The notes below the pieces were generated by a model. The model worked only from the letters and a program-made list of their open reading frames with translations. It was not told where the DNA came from and did no database searches. A stretch of 64,000 nt of DNA from JAJECS01 sp965219705. GTDB taxonomy: Bacteria; Chloroflexota; UBA11872. The translations under genes and the position numbers were made by a program. The stretch covers positions 3,313,361-3,377,360 of the forward strand of contig OZ244789.1 of NCBI GenBank assembly GCA_965219705.1, given 5' to 3'. Positions 1 to 8,112 of the stretch are shown piece after piece (positions within the stretch are counted from its first letter, which is position 1; each line of letters begins with the position of its first letter).

Positions 1-221
1 GGCTCGGGCCCGGCGACCGGACCATATTGCAACGCCTCGGCCTGCCGCTGTGCCATGAGATCCTGGGTCACGCGACCGAGGTCGTCGTAGGGGAAACTCG
101 CGGCATCCGGAAACCCGAAGGCCAAGCTCAGCAGACCGGGCCGCTGCATCGACCAGTTGGGACGCAGCGGATTCTGGTCCATCGCCCGGGCCACCGGGCT
201 GTGGAAGCGGCTTAGGCTCAT
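1..221 (-). CDS. PLP-dependent aminotransferase, class I/II (N-terminal fragment)
   Basis: The first 73 codons of a gene that runs off the left edge, read on the minus strand from ATG at 219-221. The product shows a fold-type I aminotransferase N-terminus: the LSLAFGFPDAASFP segment matches the 'isFagGlPdp..FP' entry loop of LysN/2-aminoadipate-type transaminases, and ALQYGPVAGPE matches 'aLqYgpteG'. The catalytic lysine lies outside the window, so the substrate cannot be named. It diverges from the HIT gene across a 69-bp gap. The family call is fairly safe for so short a piece; the exact activity is open. Confidence 0.72.
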   Translation of the reverse strand, partial: MSLSRFHSPVARAMDQNPLRPNWSMQRPGLLSLAFGFPDAASFPYDDLGRVTQDLMAQRQAEALQYGPVAGPE

Positions 222-290
222 CCGCAGATCGTATCAGCGCAAGCCCCTTGGTCCCGGTACCATCCGCAGACAGGTCCCCGGGACATCCAG

Positions 291-821
291 ATGGTCTCGC
301 AGCGACTTTGGAGCCCATGGCGATTGGAGTACGTAGCGGCCGCGGCCGACAGGACATCGGATTGCCCGTTCTGCACGGACCGCACGACCGCGGCCGGCCA
401 TCCAGAGCTTGTTGTCAAGGCTGGCCGGCTGACCTACGCCGTGCTCAACCTGTACCCCTACAACAACGGGCATCTCATGATCCTGCCCTACCGCCACGTG
501 GCCGACATCGTGGACCTCTCCCGCGACGAAGCCGCTGAGTTGATGCACCTGCTGACGCAAGGGCGGAAGGCTCTTGGCGCCGCTCTCGGACCGGACGCCT
601 TCAACGTGGGGATGAACCTTGGCCGCGCTGCGGGCGCCGGAATTCCCGCCCACCTGCACTTCCACCTCGTACCACGCTGGGACGGCGACACCAGCTTCAT
701 GGCGGTGACCGCCGACACCAAGGTGCTGCCAGAATCGCTGGAACAGACCAAGCGGCGTCTCATCGAGGCGTGGCCCGCCGACGACGATATGTCGGAGACT
801 ACGCCGCCTGAAGCAGGCTGA
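291..821 (+). CDS. HIT-family hydrolase / Ap4A phosphorylase-like protein
   Basis: A 176-residue histidine-triad protein. The HLHFHLVPRW motif at residues 121-130 supplies the His-x-His-x-His nucleotide-binding triad, and the middle histidine is the usual nucleophile on the nucleotide alpha-phosphate. An N-terminal WSPWRLEY stretch and a CPFC pair (25-28), probably zinc binding, are typical of the Ap4A-phosphorylase-like branch found in Actinobacteria and Chloroflexota. The likely role is hydrolysis or phosphorolysis of dinucleoside polyphosphates or nucleotide conjugates in the cytoplasm. ATG 291 gives the standard family N-terminus. The last 23 bp overlap the convergent lepB gene. The family is certain; the substrate is inferred. 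Confidence 0.88.
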   Translation: MVSQRLWSPWRLEYVAAAADRTSDCPFCTDRTTAAGHPELVVKAGRLTYAVLNLYPYNNGHLMILPYRHVADIVDLSRDEAAELMHLLTQGRKALGAALGPDAFNVGMNLGRAAGAGIPAHLHFHLVPRWDGDTSFMAVTADTKVLPESLEQTKRRLIEAWPADDDMSETTPPEAG

Positions 822-1389
822 TGCGTTCCGGTTCGGGCTTGAAGCCGGGCGAGAATCCGGGCAGCACCCCCAGCCTGCCCAGCGGCCAATACACCAACCA
901 AACCTGCCCAACGATCGACCCCGCGGGGACGATGCCGAAGCTCCTCGAATCGATGCTCTGGCCTCGGTTGTCTCCAAGGACAAAGTACCCATCCTCCGGC
1001 ACGACGAGGCTGCGGCCCGCCCGAGCTCCAGTGACGCCAGTGAAATACACATTCTCATCAAGCCGGCGCCCGTCGACGTACACGCCGCCGTCGCGGAGGT
1101 CCACCGTCTCGTTGGGGAGCCCAACGACGCGCTTCACCAGATCCTCGTCGGGCTTGGCGGGTGATCGAAACACGACCACGTCACCCCGGCCGGGTTTCGC
1201 AGCCACGTAGGCCAACTTGTTTACGAGAAGAAATTCGCCGTTCTCAAGCGCGGGCACCATGCTGCCGCCATCGACCCGAAAGTTTTGCACAACCATTCGT
1301 GTGCCGAAGAAGATGAGCAATGCCAAGAGCACGGTTTCCGCGATCTCGAGCAGGACGTTGCTATTGCGCCGCAGCACTCCCGGAGCCAT
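799..1389 (-). CDS. lepB: signal peptidase I
   Basis: A 196-residue type I signal peptidase (serine protease S26) that cleaves Sec and Tat signal peptides at the outer face of the membrane. One N-terminal membrane helix spans about residues 11-31. The nucleophile Ser43 lies in GGSMVPAL and the general base Lys86 in DLVKRVVG. The GDNR box (139-142) and the SxDSRxxG box (145-152) complete the catalytic domain. A reading frame 36 codons longer exists, but it has no family match and would overlap rluD; ATG 1389 gives the usual short cytoplasmic leader and leaves room for a promoter. tatC lies 1 kb away in another unit. The 3' end overlaps the HIT gene convergently. Confidence 0.93.
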   Translation of the reverse strand: MAPGVLRRNSNVLLEIAETVLLALLIFFGTRMVVQNFRVDGGSMVPALENGEFLLVNKLAYVAAKPGRGDVVVFRSPAKPDEDLVKRVVGLPNETVDLRDGGVYVDGRRLDENVYFTGVTGARAGRSLVVPEDGYFVLGDNRGQSIDSRSFGIVPAGSIVGQVWLVYWPLGRLGVLPGFSPGFKPEPERISLLQAA

Positions 1390-1431
1390 TCCCCATGAGA
1401 AGGACGGCCCGAACCGGGCACGCCTGTCACG

Positions 1432-1437
1432 AGTATA
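1432..1437 (-). promoter_or_regulatory. possible -10 box for lepB
   Basis: On the minus strand the hexamer TATACT lies about 43 nt upstream of the lepB ATG, in the 94-bp divergent gap with rluD. No good -35 hexamer stands at 16-18 nt, so this is a tentative promoter. It agrees with the shorter lepB start. Confidence 0.35.
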
Positions 1438-1483
1438 GGCAGCAAATGGCCGCAGGCGGCGGGTCGCGTAGCAGGCGGCAAGC

Positions 1484-2431
1484 GTGAGCGCCGCCACGCG
1501 CAGCCTCGTCGTGCCGCCGGCCGCTGTTGGGCGCCGCCTGGATCGGTTCTTGGCCGATGCCGCTCCGGATTTGAGCCGCTCGCGAGCCGCGCGGCTGATT
1601 CAGGCGCATCGCGTGACGGTCAACGATGAGCCCCGCGACCCCGACTACCGCGTGTCGACGGACGACCAGGTGCAGGTCGCGGTCGCTGAGGCCGGCGCCT
1701 CACTGGCTCCGGATCCCCGCCCGCTGCGCATCCTTCTCGAGACGCCGGAATTCGCCGTCGTGGCCAAGCCGCCTGGTCTGATCATGCACCCTGGCGTGGC
1801 CGACGAGCCGGGGACGCTGGCCCATCGGCTGGTCGCCCACTATCCGGAGTTGGCCCAAGTCGGCAATCCACGACGGCCGGGGATCGTGCACCGGTTGGAT
1901 CGCGACACGTCCGGCGTAGTCCTCATCGCGCGGACGGCCGCGGCCTACTACGCACTCCAGCAGGCGTTCGAGCACCGCTTGATCAAGAAGCGATATCTCG
2001 CCGCGGTGCACGGCCGTCCAGCCGCGGCGGTCGCTCAAATCGATGCCCCCATCGGCCGCCATCCGACGCGCCGCACCCATATGGCCGTCACTCGTTCCGG
2101 GCGCGCGGCCCATACGTCCTACGCGGTGTTGGCGGCGAGCGCCGGCGTCGCTCTGCTGGACGTGCGCCCGCATTCCGGTCGAACGCACCAGATCCGTGTT
2201 CACCTAGCGTCCATCGGGCACCCGGTCCTGGGCGATCCGCGCTATGGACCGCGACCGCCGCTGGCCAATCGCCTGCTGCTGCACGCCTGGTCGCTTGAGT
2301 TCGCCGATCCGGCCGGCACTCGATGGCGAGTAGCAGCCGCACCGCCGGAGGACATGCGGCGCGACCTTGGTGAGCTCGACCTCGAGCTCCCGGCCACGCC
2401 CCCGACCCAGCAGCTATCGGTTCAGGAGTGA
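1484..2431 (+). CDS. rluD: RluA/RluD-family rRNA pseudouridine synthase
   Basis: A 315-residue large-subunit pseudouridine synthase. An S4 RNA-binding domain occupies about residues 16-75 (RRLDRFLAD and SRSRAARLIQ). The catalytic domain carries HRLDRDTSG at 136-144, where Asp139 is the expected nucleophile, followed later by the HSGRTHQIRVHLA motif. In E. coli the relative modifies U1911/1915/1917 of 23S rRNA; specificity here is assumed from similarity. The start is GTG 1484, preceded by AGGCGG. It converges on tatC with only 7 bp between the stops. The family is certain; assignment to RluD rather than a sister such as RluC is likely. Confidence 0.88.
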   Translation: MSAATRSLVVPPAAVGRRLDRFLADAAPDLSRSRAARLIQAHRVTVNDEPRDPDYRVSTDDQVQVAVAEAGASLAPDPRPLRILLETPEFAVVAKPPGLIMHPGVADEPGTLAHRLVAHYPELAQVGNPRRPGIVHRLDRDTSGVVLIARTAAAYYALQQAFEHRLIKKRYLAAVHGRPAAAVAQIDAPIGRHPTRRTHMAVTRSGRAAHTSYAVLAASAGVALLDVRPHSGRTHQIRVHLASIGHPVLGDPRYGPRPPLANRLLLHAWSLEFADPAGTRWRVAAAPPEDMRRDLGELDLELPATPPTQQLSVQE

Positions 2432-2438
2432 CGCCCGG

Positions 2439-3290
2439 CTACGAGCCGCTCACCGCCGGTTCGGCGCCCGCCTGTCCGTCCGCCGATTCCGGTTCATCCT
2501 CCGGCGCCGCCACGCGAGCCAGCACCACTCCGATCTCGTACAACGCGTAGACCGGCACGGCCACCGAGAGCTGGGTGAAGGGGTCTGGCGTGGGCGTGAT
2601 GACGGCGGCAAGAATCACGATCGCGACGATGGCATAGCGCCGGTATTTCCCAAGCGTACTGGCCTTCACGACGCCGATCTTCGCCAGCGCAAAGATGAAG
2701 AAGGGTGTTTCGAAGGCAATGCCGACCGCGAGCAGAATGCGTAGCACGAAGGTGACCCAGGTAGCGACCGTGAACTCCGTCGCAATCGATCTCGGGGCAA
2801 AACCCGCCAGGAATCCCACCGTGAACCGCAACACCACGAACCAGGCAAAGGCCGCACCGATGAGGAACGCCACCGCAATCGCCGGGATGCTGAGGTAGAG
2901 CCAGCGCTTCTCGTGCGCATAGAGCCCGGGCGCAACGTAGGCCAGGACTTGATAGAAGACAACAGGGCTCGCGAGGCCCAATCCGACGATGATCGAGATC
3001 ATAAAGAAGGTAAAGAGGGTCTCGGTTGGGGAGATCTGCTGCAAGATGGCTCCGCGCGGCAGCGGGTACTGCACGACCTCGAATACGAAGTCCTTGAACG
3101 GCCATACCACCAGGCTTCCCACGATGACGGCCAGCACGGCAATCGTGAGCCGCTTGCGGAGCTCCTGGAGGTGCTCGCGCAGCGTCATCACGCCGCCGAG
3201 GTCCTCCGCTTCGTCCTGAGACTCCGCCTCCGGCTCCCGAGGTTCGTCCTCTGGCTCCGGCGGGCGATCGGCAGGTCGGTCCGCGTCCAT
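2439..3290 (-). CDS. tatC: Sec-independent (twin-arginine) translocase subunit TatC
   Basis: A 283-residue polytopic membrane protein with six expected helices. The diagnostic cytoplasmic N-terminal signature MTLREHLQELRKRL spans residues 35-48, including the signal-peptide-binding Glu43. It is the core receptor for folded, twin-arginine substrates and works with TatA/TatB, neither of which is in the window. About 34 acidic, proline-rich residues precede the signature, an extension not present in E. coli TatC. ATG 3290 is preferred; an in-frame TTG lies two codons upstream. It is the last gene of the minus-strand run that begins at fakA and sits 15 bp after nusB. Confidence 0.95.
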   Translation of the reverse strand: MDADRPADRPPEPEDEPREPEAESQDEAEDLGGVMTLREHLQELRKRLTIAVLAVIVGSLVVWPFKDFVFEVVQYPLPRGAILQQISPTETLFTFFMISIIVGLGLASPVVFYQVLAYVAPGLYAHEKRWLYLSIPAIAVAFLIGAAFAWFVVLRFTVGFLAGFAPRSIATEFTVATWVTFVLRILLAVGIAFETPFFIFALAKIGVVKASTLGKYRRYAIVAIVILAAVITPTPDPFTQLSVAVPVYALYEIGVVLARVAAPEDEPESADGQAGAEPAVSGS

Positions 3291-3305
3291 ACCCAAGCCT
3301 ACTGC

Positions 3306-3737
3306 CTATGACGCCGGGGAGTCTGCCCGGCGCCTCACGTGGGTCCCCAACGCGCCGTTGACGAGCCGGCGCCCACCCTCGGTGCAGTATTGCTTCGCCA
3401 ACTCCACAGCCTCGTTGATCGCCACCGCCGGTGGCACGTGGCCGGAGTCAATCTCCGTGATGCCGATACGCAGAATAGCCACTTCCAGTTGGGCCATCTG
3501 TGCAATCGGCCATGCGGGGGCCAACTCGGAGATCGTTTCATCGAGGTCATTGGACCGGGCGGCGATCTCGTGGATAAGCGTCGCGGCGTAGGCCTGCGTG
3601 TCCGCCGCAAGCCCCAGTTGATGCTGTCGCGCCGTGTAGAGGGCCAACGGGTCGCCGCCACGAATCGCGGCCTCGAACAATAGCCGCATGACAGCTTCGC
3701 GGGCAGCTCGACGGTCGCGGCGTGGGCGTGCGGCCAC
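3306..3737 (-). CDS. nusB: transcription antitermination / rRNA processing factor NusB
   Basis: A 143-residue all-helical NusB, which binds boxA RNA with S10 (NusE) to support rRNA antitermination. Recognised by the N-terminal arginine-rich RREARE-like helix leading into AVMRLLFEA, the central AQMAQLEVAILRIGITEI helix, and the C-terminal AINEAVELAKQY-GRRLVNG segment that marks the family. The length is normal. The start is GTG 3737, two bases after the accC stop, so the two are probably translationally coupled. The neighbours (accC upstream, tatC downstream) are unrelated in function. Confidence 0.93.
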   Translation of the reverse strand: MAARPRRDRRAAREAVMRLLFEAAIRGGDPLALYTARQHQLGLAADTQAYAATLIHEIAARSNDLDETISELAPAWPIAQMAQLEVAILRIGITEIDSGHVPPAVAINEAVELAKQYCTEGGRRLVNGALGTHVRRRADSPAS

Positions 3738-3739
3738 CG

Positions 3740-5098
3740 TTAGGCCGTGACGCCGGCCACCCGGTCCTGCAAGGCCTCGACGTATCCGATGTCGTACAAG
3801 CCCTCGGCAAATTCCGGGTCATTCACCACTGCTTGGTGAAAGGCTAGGTTGGTGGCCGGACCCTCGATCACCGACTCGGCCAGCGCGCGGCGCGCGCGTT
3901 CCAGGGTCTGCGCCCGGGTCTCACCCCACACGATCAGCTTCACCAGCAGCGAGTCATAGAACGGCGGCACCTCGTATCCGGCGTACACGTGCGTGTCCAC
4001 GCGCACGCCGAAGCCACCGGGAAGATGCAGCCGGCTTATGCGGCCGGAATCGGGCCGAAAGTCCCGCGCCGGGTCTTCCGCGGTCAACCGGAACTCTACC
4101 GCGTGGCCATTGGTTTGCACCTCATCTTGGGTCACGCCGAGCGTATCGCCGCCGGCGATCCGGAGCTGCGCTCCAACAACGTCGAGGCCGGTGATCGCTT
4201 CGGTAATCGGATGCTCAACCTGAATGCGGGCGTTGGCCTCCATGAAGTAGAAGTCGCCGCCGGCGTCAACCAGAAACTCGACGGTGCCCGCGCTGCGGTA
4301 GTCGAGCGCGCGCATCAGTCGCACCGCAGCCTGCGTGATGCGATCGCTCAGACCATCCGGCAAGTTGGGCGCCGGGGCCTCTTCGACAAGCTTCTGGTAC
4401 CGGCGTTGAATCGAGCACTCCCGATGCCACGCGTGGAGCACCGTGTCGCCGTCGCCGATCACCTGCACCTCCACGTGACGGGGCGACTCGATCAACTTCT
4501 CGACATAGAGATCACCGCTGCCGAATGATGCTCGCGCCTCGGCCTGCGCCAGCGAGAACAGCCCGGTCAATTCGTCGGGATCAGCCACCGGCCGGATGCC
4601 CCGCCCCCCACCCCCGGCCGCCGCCTTGAGCACAACCGGGAACCCGATCTCGCGCGCAACCTCGCGCGCATGGGTAGCGTCACGCGCCGGTTCTTCGGAG
4701 CCGGGCACGACCAGGATGCCCGCCGCCGCAGCGGCCGCGCGCGCACGCACCTTGTCGCCCAATACGCGAATGCTGTCCGGGTCAGGCCCCACGAACGTCA
4801 GGTTGTAGCGGGCGCACACCTCGGCGAAATAGGCGTTTTCCGCGAGGAACCCGGCGCCGGGATGCACCGCGTCCGCGCCCGTGTTCAGGGCGGCGCCGAT
4901 GATATTCGGGACATTCAGGTAACTCGCGCTGGCGGCCGCCGGGCCGATGCAGACGGTCTCATCCGCGATCTGCACCGGAAGGCTCTCGGCATCGGCCTCC
5001 GAGTAGATGGCCACGGTACGAATCCCCAGGTCGTGACACGCCCGAATGACTCGCACCGCCATTTCGCCCCGGTTGGCGACCAGTACTTTCTCAAGCAC
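3740..5098 (-). CDS. accC: biotin carboxylase (acetyl/acyl-CoA carboxylase subunit)
   Basis: A 452-residue ATP-grasp enzyme that carboxylates biotin on a carrier protein, supplying malonyl-CoA for fatty acid synthesis. The N-terminus KVLVANRGEMAVRVIRA is classical. Lys158 precedes the glycine-rich ATP loop AAAGGGGRG, and EANARIQVEHPITE (287-300) keeps the catalytic Glu, Asn, Arg, Gln and Glu set although the usual EMNPR reads EANAR. Likewise HPGAGFLAEN replaces HPGYGFLSEN. No biotin carrier (accB) and no carboxyltransferase gene is beside it, which is unusual. The GTG start lies 6 bp after fabG. It could serve a propionyl- or acyl-CoA carboxylase instead; the domain call is firm. Confidence 0.9.
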   Translation of the reverse strand: MLEKVLVANRGEMAVRVIRACHDLGIRTVAIYSEADAESLPVQIADETVCIGPAAASASYLNVPNIIGAALNTGADAVHPGAGFLAENAYFAEVCARYNLTFVGPDPDSIRVLGDKVRARAAAAAAGILVVPGSEEPARDATHAREVAREIGFPVVLKAAAGGGGRGIRPVADPDELTGLFSLAQAEARASFGSGDLYVEKLIESPRHVEVQVIGDGDTVLHAWHRECSIQRRYQKLVEEAPAPNLPDGLSDRITQAAVRLMRALDYRSAGTVEFLVDAGGDFYFMEANARIQVEHPITEAITGLDVVGAQLRIAGGDTLGVTQDEVQTNGHAVEFRLTAEDPARDFRPDSGRISRLHLPGGFGVRVDTHVYAGYEVPPFYDSLLVKLIVWGETRAQTLERARRALAESVIEGPATNLAFHQAVVNDPEFAEGLYDIGYVEALQDRVAGVTA

Positions 5099-5104
5099 TC
5101 GTCG

Positions 5105-5869
5105 TCATCCCATGTGGAGGCCACCGTCGATCGTCAGGACCTGCCCGGTGATATACGAGGCGTCGCTGGACGCAAGAAACGCAACCGCGCCCGCGATGTC
5201 GTCCGGCGTGGCAAACCGTCCGAGCGGGATGCGCTCGATGATCATCCGCCGTAGCTCCCCATCCAGGTCATCGGTCAGCGGTGAGATGACGAATCCGGGT
5301 GCGAGGGCATTGACCGTGATTCCGCGGGCAGCCACCTCGCGGGCCAGGGCGAGGGTAAACCCGACCAGTCCGGCTTTAGCGGCGGCGTAGTTCGTCTGGC
5401 CGGCATTGCCCCCAGTGCCGGCCACCGACGAGATATTGATGATCCGTCCGTCCCGCTGACGCAGCATGCCCCGCACCGCCCGGCGCGAGCAGGCGAACGC
5501 CGAGCGCAGATTCGTGCGAATCACGTCGTCCCAGTCCTCATCCCGCATCCGCATCAGCAGCGCATCGCGGATGATGCCGGCGTTGTTGATGAGAACGTCC
5601 AAGCCGCCCAGGATTCGAATGGCCTCATCGACGACGAAGTTGGCGCCTTCGGTGGTCGACAGCTCGCCACCCACGATCACGGCCGATCCGCCGGCCTCCT
5701 GGATCGCGGCAGCGAGCTTCCGCGCCTTCTCCTCGTTTCGGTTGTAGTGCAGCACCAGACGCGCGCCTTCAGCTCCCAAGCGGCGTGCGAATGCCTCGCC
5801 AAGCGCACCCGACGCCCCCGTAATCAACGTCCGCCTATCAGTCAGGCGGCCTGCTATGGGGTCAGACAT
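5105..5869 (-). CDS. fabG: 3-oxoacyl-[acyl-carrier-protein] reductase
   Basis: A 254-residue short-chain dehydrogenase/reductase that performs the first reduction of fatty acid elongation using NADPH. It has the nucleotide loop TGASGALG (17-24), NNAG (95-98), and the catalytic Ser148, Tyr161 and Lys165 (YAAAK). IIRDALLMRMRDEDWD and the NALAPGF stretch are characteristic of FabG among SDRs. ATG 5869 overlaps the end of fabD by 8 bp; a longer frame extends 13 codons further but into fabD without a match. The fabD-fabG-accC order gives a partial fatty acid synthesis operon that lacks acpP, fabF and fabH. Confidence 0.92.
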   Translation of the reverse strand: MSDPIAGRLTDRRTLITGASGALGEAFARRLGAEGARLVLHYNRNEEKARKLAAAIQEAGGSAVIVGGELSTTEGANFVVDEAIRILGGLDVLINNAGIIRDALLMRMRDEDWDDVIRTNLRSAFACSRRAVRGMLRQRDGRIINISSVAGTGGNAGQTNYAAAKAGLVGFTLALAREVAARGITVNALAPGFVISPLTDDLDGELRRMIIERIPLGRFATPDDIAGAVAFLASSDASYITGQVLTIDGGLHMG

Positions 5870-6857
5870 TGCGCAATTCCTTCGCCGCGGCGATGGCCGA
5901 GTCAGCATCGTAGACGTTGAACAGGGAAACGTCTTGCCGAGCGCGGCGCAGCATGCTCGTCAGGAGACCCCTGTGACCAAATTCCACGATGTCGGTCACG
6001 CCTAGGTGAACAAGTGTGCGCACGCCTTGCCACCACTGCAACGGCGCCGCCACGTGCTCGGCTAGCTCCACCCGCAACTCGGCGGCGGTGCGTAAGGGCT
6101 GCCCGTCCATATTGGCGATCACCGGAGCTCGGGCGTCCGCGAGCGGAACGGCCAGCAGGCGCTCACGCATCACGTCGCGCGCCGGCAGCATGGCGACGGT
6201 GTGGAACGCCCCGGACACCTCCAGCGGCACCACACGTCGAGCACCAGCCGCCTTCGCCGCCTCGGGCAGCTGGCTCAGCGACGCCAAATCGCCGCCGACA
6301 ACCACCTGTCCGGGCGTGTTGATATTTGCCACGGAGATATAGCTGCCGGGCACACGCGCGCGAACCTCGGCCACGACTCGCTCAACCGCGTCGGGGGCCA
6401 GACCCAAGACGGCGGACATCCTTCCCGGGCGTTGCGCGGCAGCCTTCTGCATAGCCTTCCCGCGCGCCGCGACCATCACCATCGTGGTGCGAATGTCGAG
6501 CGACCCAGCCACTGAAACGGCGGCCCACAAACCCACGCTGTGACCGGCCAAGGCGCGCACGGGAAGGACGTGATCATCGCCAAGCGCCGCTCCCGCGTGG
6601 CCCAGGGCCTCGCTGAACGCGGCAAACGCGGCCAGCGCCACAGCGACAATTGCCGGCTGTTGCACGCCGGTTGGACGCAGCGACTCCGCCGGACCCTGAA
6701 AGCAGAGCGCGGCCAGATCATCGCCAAGAGCCTCGTTCGCTGTCGCGAACACGTCCCGCGCGGCGCGTGATCGGGCGAACAGATCCGCGCCCATGCCGAC
6801 CGATTGGGCGCCTTGTCCCGGAAAGAGGTAGGCCACCCCCGGCTTGCCGGCGGCCAT
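5862..6857 (-). CDS. fabD: malonyl-CoA:acyl carrier protein transacylase
   Basis: A 331-residue alpha/beta-hydrolase-like acyltransferase that loads malonate onto ACP. The GQGAQ oxyanion motif is near residue 14, the nucleophile elbow GHSVGL is at 105-110 with Ser107, the substrate-carboxylate arginine is in ARGKAMQ (about 132), and the catalytic histidine is in SGAFHTVAM. The nucleophile motif normally reads GHSLGE; here the glutamate is leucine, a conservative-looking but notable change. ATG 6857 follows an in-frame GTG. It lies 18 bp after rpmF, the common rpmF-fab linkage, and overlaps fabG by 8 bp. Confidence 0.9.
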   Translation of the reverse strand: MAAGKPGVAYLFPGQGAQSVGMGADLFARSRAARDVFATANEALGDDLAALCFQGPAESLRPTGVQQPAIVAVALAAFAAFSEALGHAGAALGDDHVLPVRALAGHSVGLWAAVSVAGSLDIRTTMVMVAARGKAMQKAAAQRPGRMSAVLGLAPDAVERVVAEVRARVPGSYISVANINTPGQVVVGGDLASLSQLPEAAKAAGARRVVPLEVSGAFHTVAMLPARDVMRERLLAVPLADARAPVIANMDGQPLRTAAELRVELAEHVAAPLQWWQGVRTLVHLGVTDIVEFGHRGLLTSMLRRARQDVSLFNVYDADSAIAAAKELRNV

Positions 6858-6875
6858 CACCGCCGCTCGCGCCCT

Positions 6876-7076
6876 CTACCGATACTTGGCAGCCTGCTCG
6901 CTCGGCTCAACGACCACCGTGCCGCGCAGATTGCCGCAGACCTCGCAGACATGATGGCTCCGCATGAGCGCGTGACAGGTGGGGCAGCGCACGAGGGTCG
7001 GGCTGGCCACGCGGATCTGATGCCGGCGCCGTCGGCGGCGCGAGCGTGTAAGTCGACGTTTAGGTTGGGCTCCCAT
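6876..7076 (-). CDS. rpmF: 50S ribosomal protein L32
   Basis: A 66-residue basic ribosomal protein. The arginine-rich N-terminus (RRLTRSRRRRRR) is followed by two zinc-finger pairs, Cys31/Cys34 and Cys44/Cys47, so it is the zinc-binding form. The length is typical (55-65). It sits between DUF177 and fabD, a linkage kept in many bacteria that joins translation and fatty acid synthesis. ATG 7076 is the only sensible start. Confidence 0.92.
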   Translation of the reverse strand: MGAQPKRRLTRSRRRRRRHQIRVASPTLVRCPTCHALMRSHHVCEVCGNLRGTVVVEPSEQAAKYR

Positions 7077-7085
7077 AGGTCCCCA

Positions 7086-7607
7086 TTATCGCTTAGTTCG
7101 TGGCATTTCAGGAAACATTGTGGCGCGAATCTCGGCAAGCCGGCTCCAGCGCGGATCGATCGCCGCCTCGGCGGGCCCACCCAAAGCGTCGAGGCCGGGG
7201 CAGGACGTCTGGCAAACGGGCATCAGCGGCAGCGCGGCGATCACCCCCTCAGCCAGCAGCGGCGTGAGATCGAGGTTGTGACGGTCGTCAAGAGTCCAGA
7301 TCGGCTCCAGGCCCGGGTCCTCGGTCGCAAGCTCGCCCGAGGCGATCAAGAATTCGCCGTCAGCCTCGAACTGCAGGGTTGTGTGGGCCGGGTCCAGACA
7401 CCGCGCGCACGGTTGCTCCACCGTCGCCGCGAATTCGCCGCCGGCATGTATCGCGTCACGCAAACGCACCAAGCGCACGCTTCCCTCCACCGGTCCCACC
7501 AGCTCTCCAACGTCAAGCGCCTCGGGCGGCGCCAGCACGTCGTGGCTCCGGCTGGTTCCCGGCGGCTCGCGCACGAAGGTCGCGACGTTGAATACGTAGT
7601 CTTTCAC
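7086..7607 (-). CDS. DUF177 family protein (YceD-like, 23S rRNA accumulation protein)
   Basis: A protein of 173 residues if begun at GTG 7607 (VKDYVFNVATF). DUF177 traits are the CARCL motif in the middle and the CQTSC-GLDALGG segment near the C-terminus, replacing the usual second cysteine group. E. coli YceD and its plant relative are linked to 23S rRNA accumulation, and the gene almost always lies just before rpmF, as here with 9 bp between. A frame 35 codons longer overlaps the upstream coiled-coil gene and looks non-coding. No clear Shine-Dalgarno sequence precedes the GTG. The family call is good; the molecular function is not established. Confidence 0.78.
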   Translation of the reverse strand: MKDYVFNVATFVREPPGTSRSHDVLAPPEALDVGELVGPVEGSVRLVRLRDAIHAGGEFAATVEQPCARCLDPAHTTLQFEADGEFLIASGELATEDPGLEPIWTLDDRHNLDLTPLLAEGVIAALPLMPVCQTSCPGLDALGGPAEAAIDPRWSRLAEIRATMFPEMPRTKR

Positions 7608-7629
7608 GGCGGCGGGGCGAAGAAACGGC

Positions 7630-8112
7630 CTAAACGGCCTCGTCGTCGCCGATTTCCGTAATGCCGCCCGATTCCTCATCGAGCGCCGAGATTCCGCGTC
7701 GAATGCTGGCAAGGTGAGAAATCAGGCGGTGCTCGATATCACGCAGCATGTTGAGTGCGTAGACATCCATTTCCTCACGGGACGCCTCGGTGCGCTCCTC
7801 GGCCGCCTCGACAATTTGCTCCGCTCGCGCTTCGGCTTGGCGCACGATCTCCTCGTCCCGCAGCATCTGATCAGCCTGTTCGCGGGCCTGCTGGATGATC
7901 TGTTCCGCCTCCATCTGGGCCGATTGCGGAATCTGCTCGCGTTCGCGCAGCACCCGCCGCGCTTCCCGCACTTCCTCCGGGATCCGAATGCGCATTTCGT
8001 CGACGACCTCAAGCACGGCACGCTCGTCCATCACGATGCGGCGCATCATCGGCACGCGCTGAGCGGCGGTGACGAGGGCCTCAAGTCGTTCAATCAGATT
8101 GATGAGATCGAT
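7630..8112 (-). CDS. conserved coiled-coil protein (ATP synthase B/DivIVA-like region), probable AUC start
   Basis: An alpha-helical protein of 160 residues. After a short N-terminal motif (DLINLIERLEALV) comes an IPEEVREARRVLRERE helix and a long charged, Glu/Gln/Arg-rich coiled coil with repeated EQI, EQAD and EAEQI heptads. This resembles the 'ATPase' family found beside coaD in Chloroflexota and Firmicutes; the role is unknown, perhaps as a cytoskeletal or membrane-associated scaffold. The first ordinary start is GTG 8055, which would cut off the conserved DLxxLIxRLE motif. That motif is restored from ATC at 8110-8112, 9 nt after AGGAGG, which itself lies in the last codons of coaD. The gene follows coaD by 6 bp. 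Confidence 0.72.
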   Translation of the reverse strand: MDLINLIERLEALVTAAQRVPMMRRIVMDERAVLEVVDEMRIRIPEEVREARRVLREREQIPQSAQMEAEQIIQQAREQADQMLRDEEIVRQAEARAEQIVEAAEERTEASREEMDVYALNMLRDIEHRLISHLASIRRGISALDEESGGITEIGDDEAV

